Assembly (NCBI RefSeq): GCF_024343775.1
Contig: NZ_RJUF01000174.1
Location: 62,001 to 126,000, forward strand
Reading direction: 5' to 3'
DNA length: 64,000 bases
From: Lacihabitans soyangensis
GTDB taxonomy: Bacteria; Bacteroidota; Bacteroidia; Cytophagales; Spirosomataceae
Below the pieces are notes generated by a model. It saw nothing but the letters and a program-made list of their open reading frames with translations, had not been told where the DNA came from and did no database searches. Positions 53,768 through 63,855 of this stretch are shown piece by piece. Each line of letters starts with the position of its first letter. The stretch's first letter is position 1. The position numbers were made by a program, and so were the translations under genes.

Positions 53768-54631
53768 TTACACAAAAACAATACTGGCTACACCCAAAAG
53801 CATGATGATTTTACAAATTCGGCTCAATTGGGCAAAATGGCTTTTTCTATCGGCCAAAATTAGTTTATAGACCATTACCATCAAAAGTATTCCGAGTATT
53901 CCGAAACAAATCCAAAGATTAAAGTTAGACAGTTTAGCAAGTAGAATTAATACCAAAACAACAAAAAGAATCAACAAAGCATAGATAATCGTCTTTGTCT
54001 TTCTAATGCCAAGAGTAATCGGGAGAGTTTTAGATCCATGTGCGGCGTCGCCTTTCATATCTTCCAAGTCCTTTATAATTTCCCTCACCAAGTTGATAAA
54101 AAATGCAAAGAGGGCATAAATATGAATGATAATCCGACCAGGCTCATAATAAATGGCGATTTCGCTTATTGACATTGCTGTGAGAAATGCAACAATCAGA
54201 TTTCCAGAAAATGGCTTTTTCTTAAACACGGAGGCATAAAACCAAAGAATACTTACCGAGAAAACATTGATTATAAAAATTCTCCAGCCCAGAAACAAAC
54301 CTAAGAATATGCCTATGCCGCTAAAAACCTGATGCATAAGCAAAGCATATCTTCGTTTGATAATTCTGCCCACAAAAACCTCTTTTGGTTTATTGATTTG
54401 GTCAATTTTTACATCAAAATAATCGTTAATGACATACCCTCCACCGGCAATAAACAAAGTAGAAATGACCAAAATTAAGAATCTCCAATCGCTAAAAATA
54501 GAATATTCTGCATTTTGAATCAAAAAATACCTAACCAAATACTGCGAAAACGCAATAATGAGCAGGTTGTTCCAACGAATAAGTTTAAGGAATGGTTTGA
54601 TATAAGTTTCTTTGGTTGCCAAAAATATCAA
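53768..54631 (-). CDS. UbiA-family prenyltransferase
   Basis: About 285 residues with seven to nine membrane helices. Both Asp-rich motifs of the UbiA family are present: N-D-Y-F-D-V-K-I-D in the first loop and D-L-E-D-M-K-G-D in the second, binding the Mg-prenyl diphosphate. In Bacteroidota such proteins are often geranylgeranylglycerol-phosphate synthase-like or involved in quinone/lipid prenylation. No ATG is available near the start: a stop codon lies immediately upstream, and the first usable codons are TTG at 54631 and TTG at 54622, so a non-ATG start is required. purN follows 4 bases later. Confidence 0.87.
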   Translation of the reverse strand: MIFLATKETYIKPFLKLIRWNNLLIIAFSQYLVRYFLIQNAEYSIFSDWRFLILVISTLFIAGGGYVINDYFDVKIDQINKPKEVFVGRIIKRRYALLMHQVFSGIGIFLGLFLGWRIFIINVFSVSILWFYASVFKKKPFSGNLIVAFLTAMSISEIAIYYEPGRIIIHIYALFAFFINLVREIIKDLEDMKGDAAHGSKTLPITLGIRKTKTIIYALLILFVVLVLILLAKLSNFNLWICFGILGILLMVMVYKLILADRKSHFAQLSRICKIIMLLGVASIVFV

Positions 54632-54826
54632 GAAAAGCTAAGAAATAAAAAGTAAATGATTAAATGGCACAAAGTAAGTGACATTTATCAAAAAACAGGA
54701 TTCAAGGTTTGGGCTTTCTGCTCACTTTTATGATCGATTTCTAATTTGATTCTAATCTAAATTTTACAATGGGAATTATTTGCCAGCATTTGGTTGTTCT
54801 ATAATTCAATACGCAAAAAATATAGA

Positions 54827-55954
54827 ATGAGAATTGGAATTGTATGTTATCCAACTTTTGGAGGTAGTGGAGTTGTAGCCACAGAATTAGGCAAAGCATT
54901 AGCACAAAAAGGTCACGAAGTTCACTTTATCACTTACTCGCAACCCATACGACTCGATTTTTTTAACGAAAATATATTCTACCACGAAGTTAATATTTCC
55001 TCATATCCCCTGTTTCAATATCCACCCTATGAGTCGGCATTGGCCGGAAGGATGGTTGATGTAGTAAAACACGCCAATCTAGATCTTTTACACGTGCATT
55101 ATGCCATTCCTCATGCTACTTCGGCTTATTTGGCAAAGCAAATATTGAAAAGCGAAGGCCTGAATATACCTGTAGTTACCACGCTACACGGAACGGATAT
55201 TTCTATTGTTGGTCGTGATCCGGCTTTAAGTCCAGTAGTTACTTTCAGTATAAACGAATCTGACGGTGTTACGGCCGTTTCCAAAGATTTGAAAATAGAT
55301 ACAGAATCAGCTTTTAAAGTCAATAAAGATATAGAAGTAATCTACAACTTTGTAGACCTCACTCGTTTCTACAAACAAGAAAAAGAGCATTTCAAACGCT
55401 TCATTTGTCCAAACAACGAAAAACTGCTCGTTCATGCCTCCAACTTCAGGAAAGTAAAGCGAATTGTCGACATTATCAAAGCCTTTGCAAAAATCAGAAA
55501 GCATATTCCGAGTAAACTCTTGATGGTCGGCGATGGAGAAGAAAGACAAAATATGGAGCATTTAAGTAGAGACCTTGGACTGAGCGAAGATATTCGCTTT
55601 ATAGGTAAACTCGAAGCTATAGAGGAAGTTTTATCAGTTGCTGATTTGTTTTTCATGCCTTCTGAAAAAGAAAGTTTTGGACTCGCAGCTCTAGAAGCGA
55701 TGGCTTGTGAAGTACCCGTAATATCGAGCAATACAGGTGGATTGGCTGAGTTAAACATTCATGGCGTAACTGGCTTCCTAAGTAATGTGGGTGATATTGA
55801 TGACATGGTAAAAAATGCCTTATTTGTGCTCCAAGACGACCAATTGCCTACTTTCAAAAAGAACGCCTTGGAAAGGGCGAAACAATTTGACATGAATGTA
55901 ATCGTTCAACAATACGAGGCTTACTATCACAAAATCATCGACAGTTTGAAATAA
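54827..55954 (+). CDS. bshA: N-acetyl-alpha-D-glucosaminyl L-malate synthase (BshA)
   Basis: 375 residues from ATG 54827. A TTG eleven codons upstream is less likely because M-R-I-G-I-V-C-Y-P-T is the family start. BshA is the first enzyme of bacillithiol synthesis, joining GlcNAc to L-malate. It is a GT4 GT-B fold: the N-terminal Y-P-T-F-G-G-S-G-V-V-A-T-E-L-G is characteristic of BshA, H-V-H-Y-A-I-P-H-A follows, T-T-L-H-G-T-D-I lies near residue 120, and the C-terminal E-S-F-G-L-A-A-L-E-A-M-A donor-site motif carries the paired Glu residues. The length is typical. No bshB or bshC lies beside it in this window. An ABC exporter gene follows 80 bases downstream. Confidence 0.92.
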   Translation: MRIGIVCYPTFGGSGVVATELGKALAQKGHEVHFITYSQPIRLDFFNENIFYHEVNISSYPLFQYPPYESALAGRMVDVVKHANLDLLHVHYAIPHATSAYLAKQILKSEGLNIPVVTTLHGTDISIVGRDPALSPVVTFSINESDGVTAVSKDLKIDTESAFKVNKDIEVIYNFVDLTRFYKQEKEHFKRFICPNNEKLLVHASNFRKVKRIVDIIKAFAKIRKHIPSKLLMVGDGEERQNMEHLSRDLGLSEDIRFIGKLEAIEEVLSVADLFFMPSEKESFGLAALEAMACEVPVISSNTGGLAELNIHGVTGFLSNVGDIDDMVKNALFVLQDDQLPTFKKNALERAKQFDMNVIVQQYEAYYHKIIDSLK

Positions 55955-56034
55955 GCCCCATTAATTTGTAAATTGCTGAGAAATATATTCGGTAAGATTG
56001 TAGAAAACTGCTGCAATACCCCCTAAAAGATTAA

Positions 56035-57822
56035 ATGAAAGAATTAGCCCATCTCAATAAATACTTTTTCAAATACAAATTTTATCTTTTCTGGGGAATA
56101 GTTTTCACGCTAATATCTAATCTTTTTGGTATCGTACCCGCTCAGGTAGTCAGGCATGCCTTAGAAATGGTTAAGGCGAATATTGCCCTGTACTTTTTGT
56201 TCGAAAACTCATCATTACAAGTCAGTTCTTACAAAATCATCACCTTTAGCATCGCAGTTTTTGGTGTATTGATTTTGGCCATGGCCATCTTGAAGGGTAT
56301 TTTTTTGTTCGCAGTTCGTCAAACATTGATCGTGATGTCGCGACATATAGAGTATGACCTCAAAAATGAGATTTACGCTCATTATCAAACACTTCCGCTT
56401 TCATTTTACAAGAAAAATAGTACTGGCGATCTCATGGCCCGTATTTCGGAAGATGTCTCCAAGGTAAGGATGTACATCGGCCCATCACTCATGTACCTCA
56501 TAAACATGGTAATCTTAGTGTTTTTGGTGTTAAGTTACATGTTTTCGGTCAATGCCCGCCTTACTTGGTTCGTGCTCATTCCGATGCCGATACTATCTTT
56601 AAGTATATTTTTGGTGAGTAGTATCATCAACAAAAAGTCCGAAAAGATTCAAAAAAGTCTTTCCAACCTTTCCACTTTTGTTCAAGAAGCTTTTTCGGGA
56701 ATCAGGATTATTAAATCTTTTGCCAAGGAGGAAAAATTCGTCGAAACCTTCACTAAGGAAAGCGAAAACTACAGAAAAGAATCACTGAGCTTGACTAAAG
56801 TTGATGCCTTGTTCTCCCCTGCTATTTCGTTTTTGATAGGTTTGAGTACAGTCATTTGTGTTTATGTCGGGGGTCAAGAGATTATTGCTGGTAAAATAAC
56901 TGCAGGAAACATCACAGAGTTTATTATGTATGTTTTTATGCTCACCTGGCCCCTAACCGCTTTGGGTTGGACCTCGGGACAAATACAAAGGGCCGCGGCT
57001 TCGCAAAAAAGAATCAACGAATTCTTGAAAATAAGGACAGATATTATCTCATCCGAAAATAAAAATCAAGATCTCCAAGGTAAAATCAGCTTTCAAAACG
57101 TATCCTTTACTTACCCTGACACAGGCATAAAAGCCCTAAAAAATATCAGTTTCGACATAAAGGAAGGAGAATCCATCGCCATAATAGGTTCAACTGGTTC
57201 AGGAAAAAGTACCATTGCCAATCTTTTGTTTAGAATGTACGACGCCGATGAGGGAAAAATCCTCTTTGACGATACGGATATCAAGGCTTTAAATATCTCG
57301 AATTTCAGAAATCAACTGGCCTACGTTCCACAAGATGTCTTCCTTTTTTCAGAAACTATCCGAAACAACATCAAATTCGGCATTAATGGCGTAGCTGATT
57401 CAGAAATTTATGAATCGGCCAAAAAAGCCGAAATTTATAATAACATCATGGACTTTGAAGAAGGTTTCGACACCAAAATAGGCGAACGAGGAATTACCCT
57501 CTCTGGTGGTCAAAAACAAAGGATTTCGATTGCCAGAGCCATTATAAGAAACCCCAAAATACTGGTTCTGGACGACTGTCTATCAGCGGTTGACACCAAT
57601 ACCGAAAATGCCATTTTGAACAATCTGAGAGAAATCATGAAAGACAAAACTACCTTTCTGATTTCTCATAGGGTATCCAATGCTCGCTTGGCAGATAAAA
57701 TAATTGTGCTTGACGATGGAAAAATCGTTGAGCAGGGAACACACGAAGAGCTTTTGGCCACTGCGGGTATGTACCGAGACCTTTACGAGAAACAAAGCTA
57801 TTCAGAAACTGTACCTTCATGA
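56035..57822 (+). CDS. ABC exporter, permease-ATPase half transporter (MsbA-like)
   Basis: 595 residues: six membrane helices (about 15-330) and a C-terminal ATPase. Walker A is G-S-T-G-S-G-K391-S-T, the signature is L489-S-G-G-Q and Walker B is I-L-V-L-D513-D514. The residue after the Walker B Asp is Asp instead of the usual catalytic Glu. The H-loop His in S-H-R-V is present. Lipid, LPS or drug export from the inner membrane is the family role. It overlaps the HAD gene by 4 bases (ATGA), so a small operon with the HAD and pentapeptide genes is likely. Confidence 0.9.
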   Translation: MKELAHLNKYFFKYKFYLFWGIVFTLISNLFGIVPAQVVRHALEMVKANIALYFLFENSSLQVSSYKIITFSIAVFGVLILAMAILKGIFLFAVRQTLIVMSRHIEYDLKNEIYAHYQTLPLSFYKKNSTGDLMARISEDVSKVRMYIGPSLMYLINMVILVFLVLSYMFSVNARLTWFVLIPMPILSLSIFLVSSIINKKSEKIQKSLSNLSTFVQEAFSGIRIIKSFAKEEKFVETFTKESENYRKESLSLTKVDALFSPAISFLIGLSTVICVYVGGQEIIAGKITAGNITEFIMYVFMLTWPLTALGWTSGQIQRAAASQKRINEFLKIRTDIISSENKNQDLQGKISFQNVSFTYPDTGIKALKNISFDIKEGESIAIIGSTGSGKSTIANLLFRMYDADEGKILFDDTDIKALNISNFRNQLAYVPQDVFLFSETIRNNIKFGINGVADSEIYESAKKAEIYNNIMDFEEGFDTKIGERGITLSGGQKQRISIARAIIRNPKILVLDDCLSAVDTNTENAILNNLREIMKDKTTFLISHRVSNARLADKIIVLDDGKIVEQGTHEELLATAGMYRDLYEKQSYSETVPS

Positions 57823-58478
57823 TTTCACTTGAAAAAATCCAGGCCGTTATTTTCGACATGGACGGCCTTCTGGTTGACTCCGAACCCATTTGGCAAGAGG
57901 CCGAGAAAGATGTCTTTAAAACTGTAGGAATCACCCTCAGCACCGAAGACTGCCTTAAAACGACTGGATTACCCACAGCTGCTGTTTTTGATTATTGGTT
58001 TGAAATTTCGCCGTGGACAAGAAAAACCAAAAAAGAATTGGAAGAAATGCTTTTCGAAAAGGTTTTTGCTTTAATCAAGCAAAATGCCACAGCTATGCCT
58101 GGTGTCATCGAGGCTTTGGCTTTTTTCAAAAACAAAGGCCTCAAAATAGGCTTAGCATCTGCTTCGCCCTTGGAACTCATTGATATAGTATTGGAAAAGC
58201 TCGAAATTAGAGACGCCTTTGACTTTTACCACTCAGCCACCTTGGAAAAGAACAACAAACCTCACCCCGATGTGTACTGGGCAGTATCTAAAAAATTAGG
58301 CTGTCCGATTGAAAACTGTTTAATTCTCGAAGATTCCATCAATGGTGTGAAAGGTGCCAAAGCCTCGGGGGCTATTGTAGTTGCGGTGCCTGATGAGCAT
58401 TTCTATGATTTTGAAGATTACAAAATAGCAGATTATAAAATAAGGAGTTTGACCGAAATCAGTACATTGATATGTTAA
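57819..58478 (+). CDS. HAD-family sugar phosphatase (HxpB-like)
   Basis: 219-residue cytosolic phosphatase of the HAD IA subfamily. Motif I D13-M-D15-G-L-L-V-D-S-E-P, an alpha-helical cap (about 30-95), motif II G-L-A-S-A-S, motif III K-P-H-P-D and motif IV L-I-L-E-D-S-I-N-G-V. The D-S-E-P and P-H-P-D forms resemble hexitol phosphatase B / 2-deoxyglucose-6-phosphatase. Its start overlaps the ABC gene by 4 bases and its end overlaps the pentapeptide gene by 7 bases. The exact sugar phosphate is not known. Confidence 0.88.
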   Translation: MISLEKIQAVIFDMDGLLVDSEPIWQEAEKDVFKTVGITLSTEDCLKTTGLPTAAVFDYWFEISPWTRKTKKELEEMLFEKVFALIKQNATAMPGVIEALAFFKNKGLKIGLASASPLELIDIVLEKLEIRDAFDFYHSATLEKNNKPHPDVYWAVSKKLGCPIENCLILEDSINGVKGAKASGAIVVAVPDEHFYDFEDYKIADYKIRSLTEISTLIC

Positions 58479-59041
58479 AATCAATAGAAAACGAGAAATT
58501 TGTTAAGCTAAAAAAAACGGATGATGTTCTCCAAAAAGCCGAATATGACTACTGTCAATTTGTAGATTGTGATTTCTCAGGCTCAAATTTCCGTGATTAT
58601 GTATTTGCTGAGTGTACATTTACCAACTGTAATTTAAGCAATATAGAAATAACCAATGCGGCTTTTAAAGATGTTAAATTCAACAATTGCAAGGCTTTGG
58701 GCCTTCAGTTTGCCAATTGTAATCCTTTTCTATTCGAGGTTAACTTCAAAGACTGTATTCTGAATCATTGCTCATTTTACAAAACTAACTTAAAGAAAAC
58801 CGTTTTTGAAAATTGTAATCTCGAAGAGGCTGACTTTGTCGAGGCCAACTTGAGCGAGTCAGTATTTAAGAACACCAATCTTCTAGGGGCGGTATTCGAT
58901 AATACTATCTTAGAAAAAGCTGATTTCAGAACAGCCAAAAACTTCAGGATAAATCCTTCTACCAACCGAATCGCCAAGGCTATATTTTCAAATGACAACC
59001 TCATGGGATTACTTTTGGATTTCAATATCAATTTCAAATAA
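58472..59041 (+). CDS. Pentapeptide-repeat protein (McbG/Qnr-like)
   Basis: 189 residues built of A(D/N)LxX-type pentapeptide repeats (for example N-C-N-L-S, T-N-L-L-G, A-N-L-S-E), which give a right-handed quadrilateral beta-helix. The C-terminus N-R-I-A-K-A-I-F-S shows the McbG/Qnr-like ending. Qnr and McbG mimic DNA and protect gyrase, but many relatives have other unknown roles. It overlaps the HAD gene by 7 bases and is followed by a bidirectional terminator. The Cys-rich repeats (N-N-C-K-A, E-N-C-N-L) are normal for Bacteroidota members. Confidence 0.85.
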   Translation: MLKSIENEKFVKLKKTDDVLQKAEYDYCQFVDCDFSGSNFRDYVFAECTFTNCNLSNIEITNAAFKDVKFNNCKALGLQFANCNPFLFEVNFKDCILNHCSFYKTNLKKTVFENCNLEEADFVEANLSESVFKNTNLLGAVFDNTILEKADFRTAKNFRINPSTNRIAKAIFSNDNLMGLLLDFNINFK

Positions 59042-59070
59042 CATTTAGAAACCTTACCCTATTTTACAAA

Positions 59071-59103
59071 AAAAGGACGCTAAACAATGCTTAGCGTCCT
59101 TTT
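59071..59103. terminator. Bidirectional terminator
   Basis: A 13-bp stem (AAAAGGACGCTAA and complement, 7-base loop) with A- and T-runs on the flanks serves both the pentapeptide gene and the convergent metallopeptidase gene. Confidence 0.88.
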
Positions 59104-59121
59104 CTACTTTATCAGACTAAA

Positions 59122-61755
59122 TTATTTTTTTACAAATTTCTTAACCACACTTCCACGCTTTTCGGTCAATTTTACCATATAAGTTCCAGGCGATAAATTC
59201 CCAATTGCAATTTCATAGTCCAACATGGTTCCATCTGTTGGTACCAATTCGTCCACCAGTTTCGCACCTCTTAACGAAAACACCTCTAACTTCACATTTT
59301 GGCTTTCTGCAACTTCTAGATTGATTTTCAGAGTCTCTTCTGTTGGGTTCGGGAAAATTTTCAAACCTGGCGTGCCATTGGTTTCATTGGCTAGAACCAC
59401 TGGAACATCTTTTTGTATGTAAAGATTATCAATGGTCCAACCCCAGCCATTTGTCCACTGGTCAGCGAACATCCTGAACCTAATCAACAAGTTTTCACCC
59501 GCAAAGTCAGATGTAAAATCAGAGCCATAAATTTGTACAGTACGACGTTTAACCATTGCGGGAGTAGCTTTAGCGGTAGAATTACCCGCTGTTCCCGATG
59601 TAAAACTACTACCGAAGGCCGTATTCCAAACCGTTTGAGCACGACTGTCATAACCATCTTGTAATGGAAACCAGAAACTGCCGTCAAGTGAGCCCTCTAC
59701 CACCACATAGTCGTAGAAATCTTGATCACCAAAAGCAGAACCTGCATCGCCTGGTTCTACTAAAGCCACCTCATCAAATGTAATTGTCGCATTAGTAGCT
59801 TTCAATTGAATCGGCGTTCTTAACATGGCTATGTCATTTTTGTCAAACGGCATATATATTCCACCATCCACTGGATCCAATAGACCTAAACCATTTGTAT
59901 ATGGGTGAGATGTGTTTAAGCTTTTAGAACTAAAGCCTTCTGGCTGGGCGATGTTGAAACCCAGAAGAGCAAAATCATCATTAGTGGTTTCGAAATCAGT
60001 CACATATTCAATGGCATTGGCAGATTTCAAACTCGTTACTGTAAAACTGTAAAAAGATTCGGCCGGTTTATCATTCTGGTTGGTACCTGCATAGTAAGTT
60101 GGTAGAACAGTTTTATTTTTTGATTTATCTATTGCAATTACCTGATAAGTAACTTTATCACCGACTTTTAAATTTTTAATGGCGTTTTCTGCAAGGTATG
60201 CCACGTCGTCTCCTCTGCCTTGAGAGAATACAGAGTTGTCAATACCTGGTCTGTATTTTTTGAGGCCAACTGAAGGTGCAACTACACCATTTACGGAGTA
60301 AGCCACATAAACTGTATCAATTCCTTCCTGAAAATCATCTATAACATTGGCAATCAAACTTACGGGTGAAGTTGATGGCAAAATATCTGGTGCATAATGT
60401 TCTATTCCAGGACCAGATACGTCTTTAGTGCCTATTTCGAAACTATAAATGAAGTTAGAAGCTGCCAAACCAGCATTTCCTGGGCTGGTGGTGGTTAGAC
60501 CAAAATTATCTTTGGTTTCAAAATAATACTCCACTTTGGTAGTATTGGCTGGCAAATCAACTACAGCAAAATATTTTCCGGTGGTAGGGTCCTTTTGTAA
60601 TTCAACAGTTTTCGCCTGACTTGAGGCAGCGTCATTCAACAGATACACCAACTTTGAGGTATTCGGTTTAAGGGTGGTATCTGACAAAATATTAGCCTCA
60701 AATCTTATCGTACCCGCCAAAGCTCGGTTTTTCAAAGCATCGTGGACTATTGAGGTACTTTTCCAACCCATATCCTGAAACATTTTCATAACCAAAGGTC
60801 CAGGATTCAGGTTTTTCTCCCTTAAACTCGCTGTAGGAGTCATTAGAGAATTTATGCCACCATTACCGTATTTGTCGTCGTCAAGATGTGAAATACTCGA
60901 ACCACTCTCCCATGGGTTAGGAGCATAAATCAAGGCCTTATTTTCTTTAACATCTGATTGGGTATTAGGTCCAACAAAAAAGACATCCTCGCTAACAAGA
61001 GAATTTCTTAGGACATTTGATGGATTTTTAAACGTCAAGGTATCTATGAGGCTTTTACCTTCGCCTGTTTGTAAAAACTTATCATAAATGGCATTGAATC
61101 TAGTTCCGAAACCATAGAAACCTTGTTGACCCGAAACACGCATGGAGGAAACAAAGCCAAGCCCGTGGCCTAATTCATGCAATACAATAGAGGTAAAGTC
61201 AAAAGTACCGATTGGAACGTTCGGTGCTGTTCCGTAATACCATGGTATCTTACTGTTAAATCTACAGAAGATATCATCTTCGTTAATAGAGTTTAGCTCC
61301 CTCCCAGCCAATTTCTCAGCCAAAGCCAAAGGGTAAAAAGTATTCACTTCTCTAGCACCTGGAAAGTTCCTGTAATAATCGTTGGTATTTGCAGCTCCAA
61401 GTACATTTTGACCCAAATCTTCCCAATAGGCGGTAACCCGAATAGGTACATTAGAAACCAACAAAGCAGCCCAAATATCCACCGCACGCTGAAAGGCAGC
61501 CTTGGCATTTTCAGGAAAATCCACGTAATTAACTATAAACGTAGCCGCTTGGCCACTACCTATTTTGGCGTTTTTATTCTGCAGTTTGGCCTTTACTTCG
61601 GCTGGCATATCCACAAAAGACGGTCTGTCCACAAAACTGGCGGGACAAACGATCTCTTGTCCTTTGGTGTGCTCGGTTCTGAGATTGTATTTTTGCTGTG
61701 AGAAGGCCGACGAAACACCAAGAAGGCTCAGACCTAGAAGTACAAGTTTTTTCAT
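59122..61755 (-). CDS. Secreted metallopeptidase with T9SS C-terminal domain
   Basis: 877 residues from ATG 61755, which directly precedes a signal peptide (K-K-L-V-L-L-G-L-S then S-A-F-S-Q-Q); a longer frame to 61812 would add 19 residues before it. The peptidase domain (about 60-350) has the zinc motif H193-E-L-G-H197-G-L-G-F. The middle has Ig/beta-sandwich segments (about 450-750). The last 80 residues start with K-I-F-P-N-P and end in K-K-F-V-K-K, a type IX secretion type-A sorting domain, so it is exported to the cell surface or medium. Substrates are unknown. Confidence 0.9.
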   Translation of the reverse strand: MKKLVLLGLSLLGVSSAFSQQKYNLRTEHTKGQEIVCPASFVDRPSFVDMPAEVKAKLQNKNAKIGSGQAATFIVNYVDFPENAKAAFQRAVDIWAALLVSNVPIRVTAYWEDLGQNVLGAANTNDYYRNFPGAREVNTFYPLALAEKLAGRELNSINEDDIFCRFNSKIPWYYGTAPNVPIGTFDFTSIVLHELGHGLGFVSSMRVSGQQGFYGFGTRFNAIYDKFLQTGEGKSLIDTLTFKNPSNVLRNSLVSEDVFFVGPNTQSDVKENKALIYAPNPWESGSSISHLDDDKYGNGGINSLMTPTASLREKNLNPGPLVMKMFQDMGWKSTSIVHDALKNRALAGTIRFEANILSDTTLKPNTSKLVYLLNDAASSQAKTVELQKDPTTGKYFAVVDLPANTTKVEYYFETKDNFGLTTTSPGNAGLAASNFIYSFEIGTKDVSGPGIEHYAPDILPSTSPVSLIANVIDDFQEGIDTVYVAYSVNGVVAPSVGLKKYRPGIDNSVFSQGRGDDVAYLAENAIKNLKVGDKVTYQVIAIDKSKNKTVLPTYYAGTNQNDKPAESFYSFTVTSLKSANAIEYVTDFETTNDDFALLGFNIAQPEGFSSKSLNTSHPYTNGLGLLDPVDGGIYMPFDKNDIAMLRTPIQLKATNATITFDEVALVEPGDAGSAFGDQDFYDYVVVEGSLDGSFWFPLQDGYDSRAQTVWNTAFGSSFTSGTAGNSTAKATPAMVKRRTVQIYGSDFTSDFAGENLLIRFRMFADQWTNGWGWTIDNLYIQKDVPVVLANETNGTPGLKIFPNPTEETLKINLEVAESQNVKLEVFSLRGAKLVDELVPTDGTMLDYEIAIGNLSPGTYMVKLTEKRGSVVKKFVKK

Positions 61756-61876
61756 AGTATAAATAAAATTTGCTCGGTTGGTTCGTAAATATAAATCAAA
61801 AATCAAGGCCATTGGTTCGAAAAAGCAAAATATTCAATAGCTTTACAATCAAATACGCAATTTCTCATTCAAAAGT

Positions 61877-63775
61877 ATGCTTCTTCCAGAAGAAATATTA
61901 AAAAAATATTGGGGATACGACCAGTTCAGACCGTTACAAAGAGAAATCATCGAAAGCGTATTAAACAAAAGCGACACGCTGGCTTTGTTACCCACCGGTG
62001 GTGGAAAATCTATTTGTTTTCAGGTCCCAGGACTCATTTTAGATGGTGTTTGTATTGTAGTATCGCCACTTATTGCTCTCATGAAAGATCAAGTACGACA
62101 GCTTCAAGAGCGAGGTATTGCGGCCGAGGCCATTTATTCGGGGATGAAATTTGCAGAAACCGAGAGTATTTTGGACGATGCAGTGGATGGAAAGATTAAA
62201 TTCCTCTATGTTTCACCAGAACGACTGAAAACCCACAATTTTCTGAATAGAATAAACTACATGACAGTTGGTTTATTAGCCATCGATGAGGCCCACTGTA
62301 TCTCTAAGTGGGGTTATGACTTTCGCCCTTCCTATTTGCAAATCAACGAATTTAAAGCTGTTCTGCCCAAAGTACCTACCGTTGCACTAACAGCAACCGC
62401 TACTTTAAAAGTCAGGACTGATATCATCGAGAAATTGGAGCTCAAAAAATCGAACTTGTTTGTGCAAAGTTTTGCAAGAAATAACCTGTCCTACTCGGTT
62501 ATAGAGTCCGAGCAAAAAGAAGTTAAATTGCTCCAAATTCTAAAAAAAGTAGAGGGTACGGCCATAGTTTACGCCAAAACTAGAAATCGAACGGTAGAAT
62601 TTTCGAAATTTCTGAAAGCAAATTCCATCTCGGCAGATTACTATCATGCCGGACTGAGTCTCAAAGAAAGAAATACCAAGCAAGAAGACTGGATAAATAA
62701 CAAAACCCGCGTTATGGTTTCGACCAATGCCTTTGGAATGGGGATAGACAAACCCGACGTCAGATGTGTGGTACATGTAGACCTTTGCGATAACTTAGAG
62801 GCTTATTATCAGGAGTCAGGACGGGCGGGGAGAGACAATCTTAAAGCCTATGCTATAGCTCTTTACAATGAAAACGATCTAGAAAACCTAGAGACCAATC
62901 TTGAACTTAAATATCCAGAAATCTCTTTTCTTTCCAAGGTTTATCAAAGCCTTTGTAACTACTACAAACTGGCGTTTGAAAGTGAAACCTTTGAAAGCTA
63001 CGATTTTGAAATACAGAATTTTTCCGCAACTTTCGGCTTGAATGTCCGCTTGACGCATTACGCCCTAAAACTACTTGAAAGTCAAGGCCTTATTTATTTA
63101 AGTGATTCCTATTTTAACCCATCTAAACTCAAAATAATAGCGAATTCGGGTGAATTCTATAGTTTTCAACTACGAAATCCTCATCTGGAATTATTCTGTA
63201 AAACACTGTTAAGAATCTACGGTGGAGAAATCTATGCCAACTATATCAATATTTCGGAACAAGAAATTGGCAACGCCTATCATGCTTCCTTCAATGAGGT
63301 TGTTCAGAATCTCGAATTCTTAAACAAGCATCACATTGTTGACTATACGCCCCAAAAGACTATGCCACAATTGGGCTTTCTGACTCCAAGGCAAGATGCG
63401 GATAATCTTTCGCTTAACTACAAAGACATTGAATCCCGGAAAGTTAATGAAAAAAAAGCACTCAGAGCTGTAAAATTCTACACCGAACAGTCGGCCAAAT
63501 GTAGAATGTTGCTCATACAAGATTATTTTGATGAAGATACATCGAAAACCTGCGGAATATGTGATGTATGCTTAAAGCTTAAAAAACTTGGCCTCAATAC
63601 CGAATCAACAAACGCCTTGACGGATAAAATAACAAAGCTATTGCCCTGCACCGCCGCTAATCTTGAACTCCAACTGGCCAATGAAAACAAAGAAGAAATG
63701 GCCAAAATCATAAAGTTTCATTTTGAGAATGGCTTGCTCACCATTGATAGCCAAGGCCTGATATTCCGTAGGTAG
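61877..63775 (+). CDS. recQ: ATP-dependent DNA helicase RecQ
   Basis: 632 residues. Superfamily 2 helicase motifs: F-R-P-L-Q near residue 17, Walker A G-G-G-K44-S, D137-E-A-H140, T-A-T-A, and the arginine-finger region E-S-G-R-A-G-R-D. The zinc motif near residues 543-558 (C-G-I-C-D-V-C) and a following winged-helix-like part are visible. There is no HRDC domain, and the length fits short Bacteroidota RecQ. It unwinds DNA during repair and recombination. It stands alone, divergent from the metallopeptidase gene. Confidence 0.94.
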   Translation: MLLPEEILKKYWGYDQFRPLQREIIESVLNKSDTLALLPTGGGKSICFQVPGLILDGVCIVVSPLIALMKDQVRQLQERGIAAEAIYSGMKFAETESILDDAVDGKIKFLYVSPERLKTHNFLNRINYMTVGLLAIDEAHCISKWGYDFRPSYLQINEFKAVLPKVPTVALTATATLKVRTDIIEKLELKKSNLFVQSFARNNLSYSVIESEQKEVKLLQILKKVEGTAIVYAKTRNRTVEFSKFLKANSISADYYHAGLSLKERNTKQEDWINNKTRVMVSTNAFGMGIDKPDVRCVVHVDLCDNLEAYYQESGRAGRDNLKAYAIALYNENDLENLETNLELKYPEISFLSKVYQSLCNYYKLAFESETFESYDFEIQNFSATFGLNVRLTHYALKLLESQGLIYLSDSYFNPSKLKIIANSGEFYSFQLRNPHLELFCKTLLRIYGGEIYANYINISEQEIGNAYHASFNEVVQNLEFLNKHHIVDYTPQKTMPQLGFLTPRQDADNLSLNYKDIESRKVNEKKALRAVKFYTEQSAKCRMLLIQDYFDEDTSKTCGICDVCLKLKKLGLNTESTNALTDKITKLLPCTAANLELQLANENKEEMAKIIKFHFENGLLTIDSQGLIFRR

Positions 63776-63855
63776 TCTTTTGAGTTTTTAGCCCCAAATT
63801 CTACAAATATGAACCAAAAACACTATTTTAGCATTGTTTTTCTAAAGGTATCGAC

